Assembly: GCF_042697365.1 (NCBI RefSeq)
Contig: NZ_CP137605.1
Direction: 5' to 3' (one strand)
Length of the DNA stretch: 64,000 nucleotides
Origin: Brucella pseudintermedia
GTDB lineage: Bacteria > Pseudomonadota > Alphaproteobacteria > Rhizobiales > Rhizobiaceae
In this document: positions 48,343 through 56,280 of the stretch, piece after piece
Numbering within the stretch: the first letter of the stretch is position 1
How the letters are laid out: every line of letters starts with the position of its first letter
Made by a program: the position numbers and the translations under genes
The notes under the pieces: generated by a model
Database searches by the model: none
Told to the model about the DNA's origin: nothing
The model's input: the letters and a program-made list of their open reading frames with translations, nothing else

Positions 48343-48350
48343 TCGCTGAT

Positions 48351-48372
48351 GGGGCGCTTCGGCGCCCCTTTT
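48351..48372 (+). terminator. Terminator after the capsid gene
   Basis: A perfect 7-bp GC stem, GGGGCGC (48351-48357) with GCGCCCC (48362-48368), has a TTCG tetraloop and TTTT. It may reduce transcription of tail genes relative to capsid. Confidence 0.85.
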
Positions 48373-48384
48373 AACGAGGAAATC

Positions 48385-48618
48385 ATGAAAATCAAAGCGC
48401 TGAAAACCTTGGTCGGCAATTACGGCCGATTGGACGAAGGTATGGTCGCCGATCTGCCAAACTGGCAAGCCGGACCGCTTCTGGCGCTTGGTTATGTCGA
48501 GAAGTTTACGGAGGTTGGCGATGGCCGACACGAAGACACGCAAGCGCCGGGTGGCGAGCTACATCGGGGCGGGAATCGTCGATCCAAATCCGGCTCCCGA
48601 GCCAGAACCAGAGTCTGA
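48385..48618 (+). CDS. Hypothetical head-region protein
   Basis: A 77-residue protein from ATG 48385 (ACGAGGA upstream). The first 47 residues (MKIKALKTLVGNYGRLDEGM ... LLALGYVEKFTE) resemble short phage head proteins that end with a Leu-Gly-Tyr-Val-Glu segment. The rest is basic and low complexity and overlaps the next frame by about 100 nt, so the natural C-terminus may be shorter in related phages. Confidence 0.6.
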   Translation: MKIKALKTLVGNYGRLDEGMVADLPNWQAGPLLALGYVEKFTEVGDGRHEDTQAPGGELHRGGNRRSKSGSRARTRV

Positions 48619-48655
48619 AACGCCGCCGGAGGGTGGTGGCGATGGCACTGGTTGA
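48521..48655 (+). CDS. Small Pro/Glu-rich protein (44 aa), overlapping frame
   Basis: ATG 48521 has GGAGG 8 nt upstream and encodes a basic start (MADTKTRKRRVASYIGAG) and a PEPEPESETPPEGG tail. It overlaps the preceding gene by 98 nt in another frame and the next gene by 14 nt. The tail composition looks like a genuine protein linker, so at least one of the two overlapping frames is real. Confidence 0.5.
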   Translation: MADTKTRKRRVASYIGAGIVDPNPAPEPEPESETPPEGGGDGTG

Positions 48656-48974
48656 CCTGGAGCTATTGAAGAAACACCTTCGAGTGTTTCATGACGACGA
48701 AGATTCCGAACTTGAAGTCTATCTGGCTGCGGCAGAGGCAATCGTCATCGAATATGTCGACCGTGAGATCGTGGCTAACGGCGCGACGCCCACCTTGCCT
48801 GATGGCATTGAGTTAACCCCGCCCATCACAGCAGCGATCTTGCTGGTTGCGGCTGATCTGTATGAGAACCGCGAACCTGACATGAATGCCGAAGGCAATG
48901 CCGTTCTGCCGCGTCACGTTCGGGCGCTGTTGGCACCATATCGGGTGTGGCGCACGCTGCCGGTGGAAGAATAA
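48642..48974 (+). CDS. Head-tail connector protein (gp6-like)
   Basis: A 110-residue protein matching the gp6-like head-tail adaptor: ALVDLELLKKHLRVFHDDED, LEVYLAAAEAIVIEYV, and LLAPYRVW near the C-terminus. It forms a ring under the portal. ATG 48642 has GGAGG upstream. It overlaps the next gene by 1 nt. Confidence 0.85.
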   Translation: MALVDLELLKKHLRVFHDDEDSELEVYLAAAEAIVIEYVDREIVANGATPTLPDGIELTPPITAAILLVAADLYENREPDMNAEGNAVLPRHVRALLAPYRVWRTLPVEE

Positions 48975-49174
48975 TGCCCTGGCTCAACTTCACAGCCACC
49001 TACGACTTCATCCCCAAGCCTGCGGTAACGATCCGCTACCCGGCGGGCTACGTCGGGCTAGTGACCACACCTTGCGCTAATCGCGCTGTTGCCGCTGGCA
49101 AAGCCGAGCGACTTCCAACCCCTACGAAAGACGAGGCCGAAGCATGGCGAAGCGCGCAGGTGCCGGCAGCCTGA
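48974..49174 (+). CDS. Hypothetical small head-tail region protein
   Basis: A 66-residue protein: MPWLNFTATYDFIPKPAVTI, then a Tyr-Pro-Ala-Gly-Tyr turn and a charged C-terminus. I recall similar short proteins at this position in other rhizobial phages, without a function. It overlaps the next gene by 31 nt. Confidence 0.65.
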   Translation: MPWLNFTATYDFIPKPAVTIRYPAGYVGLVTTPCANRAVAAGKAERLPTPTKDEAEAWRSAQVPAA

Positions 49175-49521
49175 ACTGCCGTTTGACGTTTCAGCGTCGC
49201 GAACAGATAAGCGATGAATGGGGCGGTACTCGCGGTGAGTGGGTTGACCAGTTCACCGTGCCGGGAAGGTTGGAACCGCGATACGGCAGCAATTCCGAAA
49301 GCCTCATGGCCGCACGAATGCAGTCCATGCAGCCGTACAATCTGACCATTCGCGGCAGCACCGCGGCAAGGCAGGTAACGGCGTCATGGCGGGCTTACGA
49401 CGCTAGGGCGGGGAAGACTGGGGACAAGCCTAACCGGGTTTTCGGAATCAAGACTGTCGTCAATCCTGACGAGCGCAATGCCTATTTGGAAATGCTTGTT
49501 GTTGAAGGCGAGGAAACGTGA
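49144..49521 (+). CDS. Head-tail adaptor/stopper protein
   Basis: A 125-residue protein of the phage head-tail joining family: GSLNCRLTFQRREQISDEWG at the start, QFTVPGRLEPRYGSNSESLM, and NLTIRGSTA. It links connector and tail. Its ATG lies within the preceding gene; it overlaps the next by 1 nt. Confidence 0.8.
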   Translation: MAKRAGAGSLNCRLTFQRREQISDEWGGTRGEWVDQFTVPGRLEPRYGSNSESLMAARMQSMQPYNLTIRGSTAARQVTASWRAYDARAGKTGDKPNRVFGIKTVVNPDERNAYLEMLVVEGEET

Positions 49522-49976
49522 TGGCGGTCCTTGGCCTGAAAAGCCTCAATCGCAAGCTCAAAGCTTTGCCTGCTTTAGCTGAGGCCGCGATTAAACTTGC
49601 CATGGAGCAAGGCGCCGAAGAAATCGTTGCGATGATGAAGCGCCTCGTCCCCGTCGATAATGGCGATCTCCGCGATAGCATCGGCTGGACTTGGGGCGAA
49701 GCCCCCAGTTACAGCCAACGGATTGGCGCCGTTAAGTCGAAAACTGGCAATCTCAAAATCACGATCTATGCTGGAAATTCGAAGGTTCGCTACGCGCACC
49801 TGGTCGAATTTGGCAGTGCGCCGCATATCAATGGCGGCATGTTCGCGGGTACACAGAACCCCGGCGCAAAGGCGCAGCCATTCTTTTTTGTGTCGTTCAG
49901 GGCGCTCCGGCGTCGGACCAAATCGCGGATCACTCGAGCGATCAATAAATCAGCAAAGCAAATTGCATCGGGGTAG
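49521..49976 (+). CDS. HK97 gp10-family tail-completion protein
   Basis: A 151-residue protein with the gp10 pattern: KAMEQGAEEIVAMMKRLVPVDNGDLRDSI-like segment (KRLVPVDNGDLRDSIG), VRYAHLVEFGSAPH and PFFFVSFRALRRR. It terminates or completes the tail tube. ATG 49521 (a GTG is one codon upstream) shares one base with the preceding stop. Confidence 0.87.
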   Translation: MAVLGLKSLNRKLKALPALAEAAIKLAMEQGAEEIVAMMKRLVPVDNGDLRDSIGWTWGEAPSYSQRIGAVKSKTGNLKITIYAGNSKVRYAHLVEFGSAPHINGGMFAGTQNPGAKAQPFFFVSFRALRRRTKSRITRAINKSAKQIASG

Positions 49977-49979
49977 CCC

Positions 49980-50396
49980 ATGGACCCTGTCCTTGAACTG
50001 CAAGGCGCGATTATTCAAAGGCTTCGCAGCAATTCTGCTCTCATCGCTTTAATCGGTCAGCGCAGTTACGATAACCCGCCCACTAACGATCAGGGGCAGG
50101 TTTCGCCTTCGATTTTCCCATATGTCAGTATTGGCCCGTCGAGTTCTGCTGAAGATGACGTCGATTGCGTCTACAGCCATGATATCGTGTTTCAACTCGA
50201 CGTCTGGTCGATTGAGCCCGCTCAAAAGCAGATGCGCGACATCGCGAATGCGGTGCGTATCGCCTTGCGGGGGTGGGAACCTCCGTTGACGATCAACGCG
50301 CTCGTATCCTTTGACTATTGGCGTACCGACTACATTAGGAACGGCAACGTCAATCATGCGGCCATTCGATATACAGCGAAGATCGAGCAGCCGTAG
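49980..50396 (+). CDS. DUF3168 tail terminator protein
   Basis: A 138-residue protein with the DUF3168 layout: LELQGAIIQRLRSNSALIAL, FPYVSIGPSSS, HDIVFQLDVWSIEPAQKQMR and a C-terminal strand (NHAAIRYTAKIEQ). The family is related to lambda gpU-type tail terminators. It is 3 nt from the preceding gene. Confidence 0.83.
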   Translation: MDPVLELQGAIIQRLRSNSALIALIGQRSYDNPPTNDQGQVSPSIFPYVSIGPSSSAEDDVDCVYSHDIVFQLDVWSIEPAQKQMRDIANAVRIALRGWEPPLTINALVSFDYWRTDYIRNGNVNHAAIRYTAKIEQP

Positions 50397-50406
50397 GAGT
50401 CTCCAC

Positions 50407-50610
50407 ATGGCATGGGCGATTTTTAACGTCGAATGTAACTGGTCGCGCCCTCAAAGTCGGTTCTCGTTCAACGCAAAAGCGTCGCCTGAACCCCAGGAGC
50501 GACCGCAGGATTTTATCGATTACTGCGTTGCGCATGGCTGGGCTGAGCAGATCAAAAGCCCGACGCGCGATCAAAAACGAGCTCTAAAGAGCCGCAACCG
50601 GGCGAAGTAG
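50407..50610 (+). CDS. Hypothetical small tail-region protein
   Basis: A 67-residue protein from ATG 50407 (TAGGAG upstream). MAWAIFNVECNWSRPQSRFS is followed by helix DFIDYCVAHGWAEQ and a basic end. I have no family for it. Confidence 0.65.
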   Translation: MAWAIFNVECNWSRPQSRFSFNAKASPEPQERPQDFIDYCVAHGWAEQIKSPTRDQKRALKSRNRAK

Positions 50611-50626
50611 CCCTTTTACCTGAAAC

Positions 50627-50673
50627 CGGGCCTCAAGCCCTTTCAAGGCTGGCAGTTTGCCGGCCCGTTTTCG
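50627..50673 (+). terminator. Possible terminator before the tail tube gene
   Basis: Arms CGGGCC (50627-50632) and GGCCCG (50662-50667) with TTTTCG after; the loop is long and contains a smaller AAGCC/GGCTT stem. It is weaker than the other terminators. Confidence 0.4.
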
Positions 50674-50686
50674 TTTGGAGTTTTCC

Positions 50687-51142
50687 ATGGCTACAAAGCC
50701 GATTACAGCCGCATTCCCTGATTTTGTCCTGGAAGTTGAGACTGAAACCGAAGGAACCTTTGCCAAGATTTGCGCGCTCACTCAGCGCGGCATCAACCGT
50801 CAGCACAATATGCAGACGACTGAAGTGCCGCAGGATTGCGACGACGAAAGCCTTCCGTCGGCAATTGAGCGCGCTGTGCAGTCGTCTGAAGTGACGATTC
50901 CCGCCAGTGGCGTCTGGTCTTCCCAAAGTCACAAGTTGCTTATGGATTGGTGGTATTCCGGGCAGACCAAGAACATTCGCGTTCAGCACGTCAAGGCAGC
51001 CGTCGGCGACACGGAATATGAGACCGGCCCAGCGTATCTCGTCGGCTTGAACAACGCCGTTGAAAAAGGTCAGAAGGTCTCCGCGGAACTGGATATTCAG
51101 TTCGACGGCGTCCCAGCACGAACTGCGAAAGTCGCGCCTTAA
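50687..51142 (+). CDS. Major tail tube protein
   Basis: A 151-residue protein with the long-tail tube pattern: MATKPITAAFPDFVLEVETE, then PASGVWSSQSHKLLMDWWYS, and YLVGLNNAVEKGQKVSAELD. It polymerises around the tape measure. ATG 50687 has TGGAG upstream. It overlaps the chaperone gene by 1 nt. Confidence 0.82.
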   Translation: MATKPITAAFPDFVLEVETETEGTFAKICALTQRGINRQHNMQTTEVPQDCDDESLPSAIERAVQSSEVTIPASGVWSSQSHKLLMDWWYSGQTKNIRVQHVKAAVGDTEYETGPAYLVGLNNAVEKGQKVSAELDIQFDGVPARTAKVAP

Positions 51143-51543
51143 TGGTCAAGGCGCTAACGTGGGCGGGCGGGGAGCACGACTTCGAGCTCCGCCTGGAACA
51201 TCTTCGTGCGCTTCAAGACAAGTGCGATGCTGGCCCAGAGTGGATTCTGGCACGCCTTTCCAGCAAGCAATGGATGGTTGATGATGTCATTCAGCCCATC
51301 CGCCTCGGCCTAGAAGGCGGGGGCATGGACAAAGAAGCCGCTCGCAAGCTTGTTCAGAAGTTCGTTGAGGACCGACCTCTCACGCTATCCGTGTTGACGG
51401 CTCAAGCAATCCTGATGCTTGCTCTGTACGGCGACCCGGATGATCAGCCGGGGGAGCCGGACGCGGGCGAGGGGAAGAAGACCCAAACCCGCTCCCGCGA
51501 GGGAAATGGAAATTCAACCGCTTCTACCAATGGGCCGGAATAA
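51142..51543 (+). CDS. Tail assembly chaperone, short form (GTA TIM-like)
   Basis: A 133-residue protein similar to the gene-transfer-agent/DUF3356 family: ALTWAGGEHDFELRLEHLRA, GMDKEAARKLVQKFVEDRP, and a polar C-terminus. Its position between tail tube and tape measure is that of lambda gpG. A slippery heptamer G-GGA-AAT at 51501-51507 lies near its end, so a fraction of ribosomes should make the longer fusion described next. Confidence 0.8.
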   Translation: MVKALTWAGGEHDFELRLEHLRALQDKCDAGPEWILARLSSKQWMVDDVIQPIRLGLEGGGMDKEAARKLVQKFVEDRPLTLSVLTAQAILMLALYGDPDDQPGEPDAGEGKKTQTRSREGNGNSTASTNGPE

Positions 51544-51686
51544 TCCATCGCGACGTCGGCAAGATGACGTTGTGGGAGTTCTCGTGCGCCATTGAAGGCC
51601 ACCAGGCGTTCAATCGGCCCGAAGAAAAAGCAGCCCCTGAATTCAGCAACGAAACACTGGCCGAGCTTGGAATCGAGGGCTTCTGA
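51142..51686 (+). CDS. Tail assembly chaperone, -1 frameshift product
   Basis: This is the predicted lambda gpGT-like fusion. After the X-XXY-YYZ heptamer G-GGA-AAT (51501-51507) the -1 frame continues as WKFNRFYQWAGIIHRDVG, then KMTLWEFSCAIEGHQAFNR to the stop at 51684-51686, adding 59 residues (181 in all). The extension has no good independent start except ATG 51564 and looks like a chaperone T domain. Lambda uses G-GGA-AAG at the same place. Frameshifting is inferred from sequence only. Confidence 0.7.
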
Positions 51687-54271
51687 TGGCAACTGACGTT
51701 GAACGGCTCATTGTGTCTTTGGAAGCCCGTACCAAGGCTTTCGAGAATGCCCTGAACCGGGCAAACGGTGTTGCCAACAAAAGCGCTCGCCAGATCGAGC
51801 GTCGCTTTGCGGATATGAATAAAAACATATCCGCCACGTTCGCTAACTCGCTGAAAAATGCCACCGCACTTGCAGGTGTTGGTTTTAGCGCGCGCGAGAT
51901 TATCCAGTACGCAGATGCGTGGACGCAGGCGGGAAATATGATCCGCGCCGCAGCCGCTTCTGCTGGCGTTCAGACGCGAAGCCTTGAACAATTGAATGCT
52001 GGCGCCAATGATGCCCGCGTGGGTCTGTCGGATTACGCTGACCTCTACGCTCGCCTGATCAGGTCTGCGTCTGGTGTCGCGAAATCTGAAGAAGAAATCG
52101 CGCTCGCTACCAATCTTGTATCGAAGGCATTCAAGGCGGGCGGTGCATCTGCGCAGGAACAGGCGGCGGGTATTCTCCAGCTTGGTCAGGCTCTCGGCTC
52201 TGGCGTTCTCCAAGGTGACGAACTTCGCTCCATTCGTGAGAATGCCCCAATCGTTGCGAAGGCGATTGCGGACGAGTTCAAGGTCTCCATCTCTGGCCTT
52301 AAACAGCTCGGCGCAGATGGAAAGCTAACGTCGGATCGCGTTTTTCGCGCAATCATCAATGCACAGAAGGGCATCGAAGAGCAGTTCGCCGCCACCAACG
52401 CTACGATAGGCGACAGTTTCACCAAGCTCGCCAATAATCTGACTCAATATGTCGGACAGGCGAATGAAGCGTACGGCATTACCGAAACCGTTGGTGGAAT
52501 TGTCAATGCGCTGGCGGACAATATTGGTTTGGTGGCGAACTCGGCCGCCGCAGCCGCAGTGGTCCTGCTGTCTCAATATGTGCCAGCAATGGCGCGCGTT
52601 GCCGTAGCTGGTGCGGCTATGGTGGCTACGAACCCGTTCCTCTTGCTTGCCTCCGCTATCGGAGCAGCCACCTTCGCAATTTCAGCGTTTGGCGACCAGA
52701 TACAGCCAATTGCCGGCGAAATGGCTAATCTTCAGGATTATGCAGCGGTCGCATGGGATAATCTGAAGCAAGGGGCAATGGACGTCGCGTCGTTGGTACG
52801 CGATGACTTTCTTTCTGCGATCAACCTAATTTCTGAGGCGCTCTCTGGAACGAAGGTAACTTGGGAAGATGTATGGACTACGGCCAAGGGTGTAGCCAAC
52901 AACGTAATCAATTCGATTGGCTTCCTCTACGACGCTACCGTTACCACATTCACGAAGCTTCCCGGCGCTGTAGCGGAAGCGGTTATCAACGCCATGAACT
53001 CGATGATCGCCGGGATAGAGGCCGGTCTTCAGAAGGCGTTGAACGGGATTAATGCTGTTTCAGCCGCGCTGAATAAGCTGGATAGCTTCGTAGGTGTCGC
53101 GCCGACGCTGCCGGAAAACCTGACTGTTGAACTTGGTCGCTTGGATAACAAGTACGCGGGCGCGGGTAAGGAAGCTGGCGATGCTTACGGTGCGGCTCTT
53201 CAGAAGGCCGCCGAAGATCATCTTGGCAAAATTGGAGAAGCGTGGCGAGAACAGGCGAACGCTCGCGCACGTCAACGAACCGCCGATGCAAAGGACCAAG
53301 ACCTTATCGCGCCGAATAGGACGGCGAACACGGCTGGATTTGGCGGTGGCTCTGGTGCGTCTGCGGATGGCGATGGCGGGAAGAAAAAGCGAGCGCGCAA
53401 GGAACGCCAGAACGAGCTTCAGCGTGAGATCGAGCAGATCAAGGAGCGGACGGCCACGCTTCAGGCGGAAACCGCAGCACAAGCCCAGATTAACCCGCTG
53501 ATTGATGATTACGATTACGCAATCACCAAGGCGAGGGCCACGCAAGAGCTTTTGAATGCGGCAAAGAAGGCCGGTATTGAGATAACCCCTGCGCTGAAGG
53601 AGCAAATCAACGGACTGGCTGAAGGTTATGCTCATGCTACGGCTGAGGCTAACAAACTGGCCGAAAGTCAGGAGCAGGCGAGGGAAGCCGCTGACTTCTT
53701 CAAGAACAGTATGCTTGACGCCTTCCAGTCAATGGTTCCGACGATTGAAACGGGCAATAAGGCTCTCGATAAGTTCCTGAATACGCTGATTGAAGCCGTC
53801 CTTCAGGCAACCTTGTTGGGCAAAGGGCCATTGGCCGGGTTGTTCGGCGGCGGAGGATTGTTCAAAGGTGGCGGCCTGCTTGGCGGTGCCATTATCCCCG
53901 GCATTCTTCACAGTGGCGGTGTGGCGGGTTCGGATGGTTATGGGCACGGTCGGGCTGTTTCGCCATCGGTATTCTCAGGCGCAAAGCGGTATCACAAAGG
54001 CGGCATTGCCGGGCTTCAGCCGGGGGAAGTCCCGGCTATCTTGCAACGCGGAGAAGTAGTTCTTCCGCGCAACGCAAAGGCCGGTTTCGGCAGAACCGAA
54101 ACTATCAATGTCGTCCTTCAGGATGACAGTGGTCGAATGGCTCAGATAGCCGATCAGCGCATTCAGACTGCATCAGGTGCAATTGTTCAGGTTTCGGTGC
54201 AGCAAAGCGCCAAGGCTGTTCAATCGAACTTCCCGACTATGTTGGCCGATGCTCAGGCAAGGAAGATGTAA
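51686..54271 (+). CDS. Tail tape measure protein
   Basis: An 861-residue protein that sets tail length and helps DNA ejection. The N-terminus is helical with LEARTKAFENALNRANGVAN; the tape-measure core (to about residue 260) includes GVLQGDELRSIRENAPIVAK. Hydrophobic stretches lie at about 285-335. A charged coiled coil (KERQNELQREIEQIKERTAT) and a Gly-rich C-terminus with AGLQPGEVPAILQRGEVVLP complete it. It overlaps the chaperone fusion stop by 1 nt. Confidence 0.9.
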   Translation: MATDVERLIVSLEARTKAFENALNRANGVANKSARQIERRFADMNKNISATFANSLKNATALAGVGFSAREIIQYADAWTQAGNMIRAAAASAGVQTRSLEQLNAGANDARVGLSDYADLYARLIRSASGVAKSEEEIALATNLVSKAFKAGGASAQEQAAGILQLGQALGSGVLQGDELRSIRENAPIVAKAIADEFKVSISGLKQLGADGKLTSDRVFRAIINAQKGIEEQFAATNATIGDSFTKLANNLTQYVGQANEAYGITETVGGIVNALADNIGLVANSAAAAAVVLLSQYVPAMARVAVAGAAMVATNPFLLLASAIGAATFAISAFGDQIQPIAGEMANLQDYAAVAWDNLKQGAMDVASLVRDDFLSAINLISEALSGTKVTWEDVWTTAKGVANNVINSIGFLYDATVTTFTKLPGAVAEAVINAMNSMIAGIEAGLQKALNGINAVSAALNKLDSFVGVAPTLPENLTVELGRLDNKYAGAGKEAGDAYGAALQKAAEDHLGKIGEAWREQANARARQRTADAKDQDLIAPNRTANTAGFGGGSGASADGDGGKKKRARKERQNELQREIEQIKERTATLQAETAAQAQINPLIDDYDYAITKARATQELLNAAKKAGIEITPALKEQINGLAEGYAHATAEANKLAESQEQAREAADFFKNSMLDAFQSMVPTIETGNKALDKFLNTLIEAVLQATLLGKGPLAGLFGGGGLFKGGGLLGGAIIPGILHSGGVAGSDGYGHGRAVSPSVFSGAKRYHKGGIAGLQPGEVPAILQRGEVVLPRNAKAGFGRTETINVVLQDDSGRMAQIADQRIQTASGAIVQVSVQQSAKAVQSNFPTMLADAQARKM

Positions 54272-54447
54272 TGAGCAAAGAAACCGATGGTCCTGATATT
54301 CTTGACGATAGAATACGCAAGGCGGCTGGGGCTATTGTAACCTTGCCGAATTGTCGAACTCCAAGACATCGATCAGGTTCCGAAACATGTCCCTGCCTTT
54401 GTCGGAGGTTAGCGTCTCTTTTTGCCGCCTTAATACGGCGGCGGTAA
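54271..54447 (+). CDS. Possible truncated small gene after tape measure
   Basis: ATG 54271 shares a base with the tape-measure stop. The first 28 residues (MSKETDGPDILDDRIRKAAG) look like a normal soluble protein, then composition turns Arg/Cys-rich where the frame crosses the minus-strand gene. This suggests a gene whose 3' part was replaced by that gene; it may also be chance. Confidence 0.3.
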   Translation: MSKETDGPDILDDRIRKAAGAIVTLPNCRTPRHRSGSETCPCLCRRLASLFAALIRRR

Positions 54448-54550
54448 TCTCTGCAAAACCTCTGTCGTGTTCTCGTATGGCGTTACAGATCGCATTCAAT
54501 GCGGCTGTCATGTCGGTGATGTAGTCAGCGTCGTCTTGATGCATTGCCAT
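54332..54550 (-). CDS. Small minus-strand protein in the tail operon
   Basis: A 72-residue helical protein (ITDMTAALNAICNAIREHDR, then ITAAVLRRQKETL) encoded against the tail genes. An ATG 4 codons in (MHQDDADY) is an alternative start. No family is recognised. Its orientation marks it as a possible lysogenic cargo gene. Confidence 0.5.
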   Translation of the reverse strand: MAMHQDDADYITDMTAALNAICNAIREHDRGFAEITAAVLRRQKETLTSDKGRDMFRNLIDVLEFDNSARLQ

Positions 54551-54615
54551 GGTCTCATTTTTGAACTGCCGTCATATTGATAGATGGCGGTTAAAGTTTC
54601 GCTACGAGGGTCATC

Positions 54616-55293
54616 ATGACAATTCTCTGGCCCCGTTCGGTGCTCAAACCGAAGCGTGACCCGTTCAATATTGCCCCGCGTACACTCGCAGGCCCTTCCA
54701 GCGTGTCGGGCGTGACGCAGGTTACGGCTTCCGATGCGGGTATCTGGAAGGCCACATTCAGCGACATCATTATTCGTCGTGGATCGCCTTCCGTTCTTGC
54801 ATTTCGGGCTATTGCAAATCTGCTGGAAGGTCGTTTGCGTCCGATCCTGGTTCCTCGCTGCTGCGCTTATCAACCGTTCGATCCTGACGGCAACGGCGCC
54901 GCTGATAAAGTGCCTCACTCCGATACCAGCCCGTTCAGTGATGGCGGGCTGTACCGCTCCCGATCAATCGATATCCGCCTGACAAGCAACATACCGCTGC
55001 GCGGAACGACGGCCAACATATCGCTTGTTACGGCGGGCCAATTGCAGCCGGGGATGGATTTCTCCATTGGGGAGCGGATGTACCGCATCCGCACAGTGCA
55101 GATGACCGGTACAAATACGGCAACGATCACGTTCCGGCCTCCAGCCCGCGAAGCCGCGCCAGCTGGTAGCGAGATGGAGTTCGACTATCCAGTGTGCAGG
55201 ATGCGATTGGCTTCGGACAGCGAAATGGACCTCGATCTTGATCTCATTTCGCAGTGGTCATTCCCGACAGTGAATTTCGTGGAAGATGTCTGA
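54616..55293 (+). CDS. Distal tail protein, hypothetical
   Basis: A 225-residue strand-rich protein: MTILWPRSVLKPKRDPFNIA, LRPILVPRCCAYQPFDPDGN and MRLASDSEMDLDLDLISQWS. Its place after the tape measure fits a distal tail component; from memory similar proteins occur at this position in rhizobial phages. It overlaps the next gene by 1 nt. Confidence 0.7.
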   Translation: MTILWPRSVLKPKRDPFNIAPRTLAGPSSVSGVTQVTASDAGIWKATFSDIIIRRGSPSVLAFRAIANLLEGRLRPILVPRCCAYQPFDPDGNGAADKVPHSDTSPFSDGGLYRSRSIDIRLTSNIPLRGTTANISLVTAGQLQPGMDFSIGERMYRIRTVQMTGTNTATITFRPPAREAAPAGSEMEFDYPVCRMRLASDSEMDLDLDLISQWSFPTVNFVEDV

Positions 55294-55883
55294 TGGCTTT
55301 CTTTGATCCGACGCAACTGGCCGAGTTCGCCAAGCATGAAGTGCGGCTTGATTTCCTTGTTGAGTTCCGCTTTGCGTCGGAGACGATGCGTGTCTGGAAT
55401 GGGAATACGGCGCTGGAAACCGGAGGCAATCGCTATGAACCGATGTATGGCTATGGCTCGATTGACGGCATCGGCATGGCTTCGACCACTGCCGCGCAGA
55501 ATGTCACGTTCCAGCTTTCGGGCTTGCCGGATGCGACATTGAACTTTCTCGCCATGGCACTCGATGCGAATGATGAGGTAGATCAGCGCATTGTCGTTAT
55601 CTCGATCCAGCTTTTCGATGAGGAATGGCAGCCGCTTGGCGGTCCCGCGCCGATTTGGTGGGGCTTCATGCAGCCGCCACGCATCAGCCGCACCGAAATG
55701 CAAGGTACAGAAGGCGCTATTCAGTCAATATCGATGACCGCTGAGAACGCATTCTTCAACCGATCACGACCGGCATATGGCCGCTATACCGACCGAGACC
55801 AACAGCGCCGTTCGCCCGGTGACAAGTTCTGTCAGTTCATCGGTTCGCTGCTCTTCAAGAGCTTTAAATACCCGGATTACTGA
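55293..55883 (+). CDS. Tail hub-region protein
   Basis: A 196-residue protein from ATG 55293 (MAFFDPTQLAEFAKHEVRLD). RVWNGNTALETGGNRYEPM-like strands, QNVTFQLSGLPDATLNFLAM and SISMTAENAFFNRSRPAYGR are typical of tail proteins in the same cluster as the NlpC-type peptidase and gpJ-like tip. The Trp-Asn-Gly segment recalls GTA tail components. The exact role is inferred from order. Confidence 0.7.
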   Translation: MAFFDPTQLAEFAKHEVRLDFLVEFRFASETMRVWNGNTALETGGNRYEPMYGYGSIDGIGMASTTAAQNVTFQLSGLPDATLNFLAMALDANDEVDQRIVVISIQLFDEEWQPLGGPAPIWWGFMQPPRISRTEMQGTEGAIQSISMTAENAFFNRSRPAYGRYTDRDQQRRSPGDKFCQFIGSLLFKSFKYPDY

Positions 55884-55887
55884 TCCC

Positions 55888-56280
55888 ATGAACATTGCCG
55901 AGTTTGTAGCAGCCGAGGCGCAAAAGCCTTTCCGGTGGGGAGAGACCGATTGTGTTTCGACCGTGGATCGATGGATACGGTCATGCACTGGCCGCTCGCC
56001 GCTCGCTTGGGTTGATCGCGAGTATTCGGACGCTGAAGGGGCGGCATCGGTCTTGTCAGACCGTGGCGGGCTGGCTGTGCTGGTCAACCGCGCTATGCGC
56101 TCACAGGGGTTCATTAAGACCGGCGAGCCAGTGACCGGCGATGTCGGTTTGATCTTCCATAACGAAAAACTCTGCATGGCAATCCATGCCGGTGATTGCT
56201 GGTTCTCGCACGATGAACATGGGCTGATTGGCGCGCCACTGTCCGCTGTCTGGAAAGCTTGGAGAATTAAATGCCAGTAG
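55888..56280 (+). CDS. NlpC/P60-like tail peptidase (DUF6950-like)
   Basis: A 130-residue protein: FRWGETDCVSTVDRWI carries the catalytic-type Cys, and GDVGLIFHNEKLCMAIHAGD the His, as in NlpC/P60 tail-tip peptidases. It may cut peptidoglycan during DNA entry. It overlaps the tip attachment gene by 10 nt. Confidence 0.75.
   Translation: MNIAEFVAAEAQKPFRWGETDCVSTVDRWIRSCTGRSPLAWVDREYSDAEGAASVLSDRGGLAVLVNRAMRSQGFIKTGEPVTGDVGLIFHNEKLCMAIHAGDCWFSHDEHGLIGAPLSAVWKAWRIKCQ

Noticed and set aside
47179..48543. A 454-codon open frame antisense to the major capsid gene
   Set aside because: Same reason; no motif, and it spans the capsid terminator.
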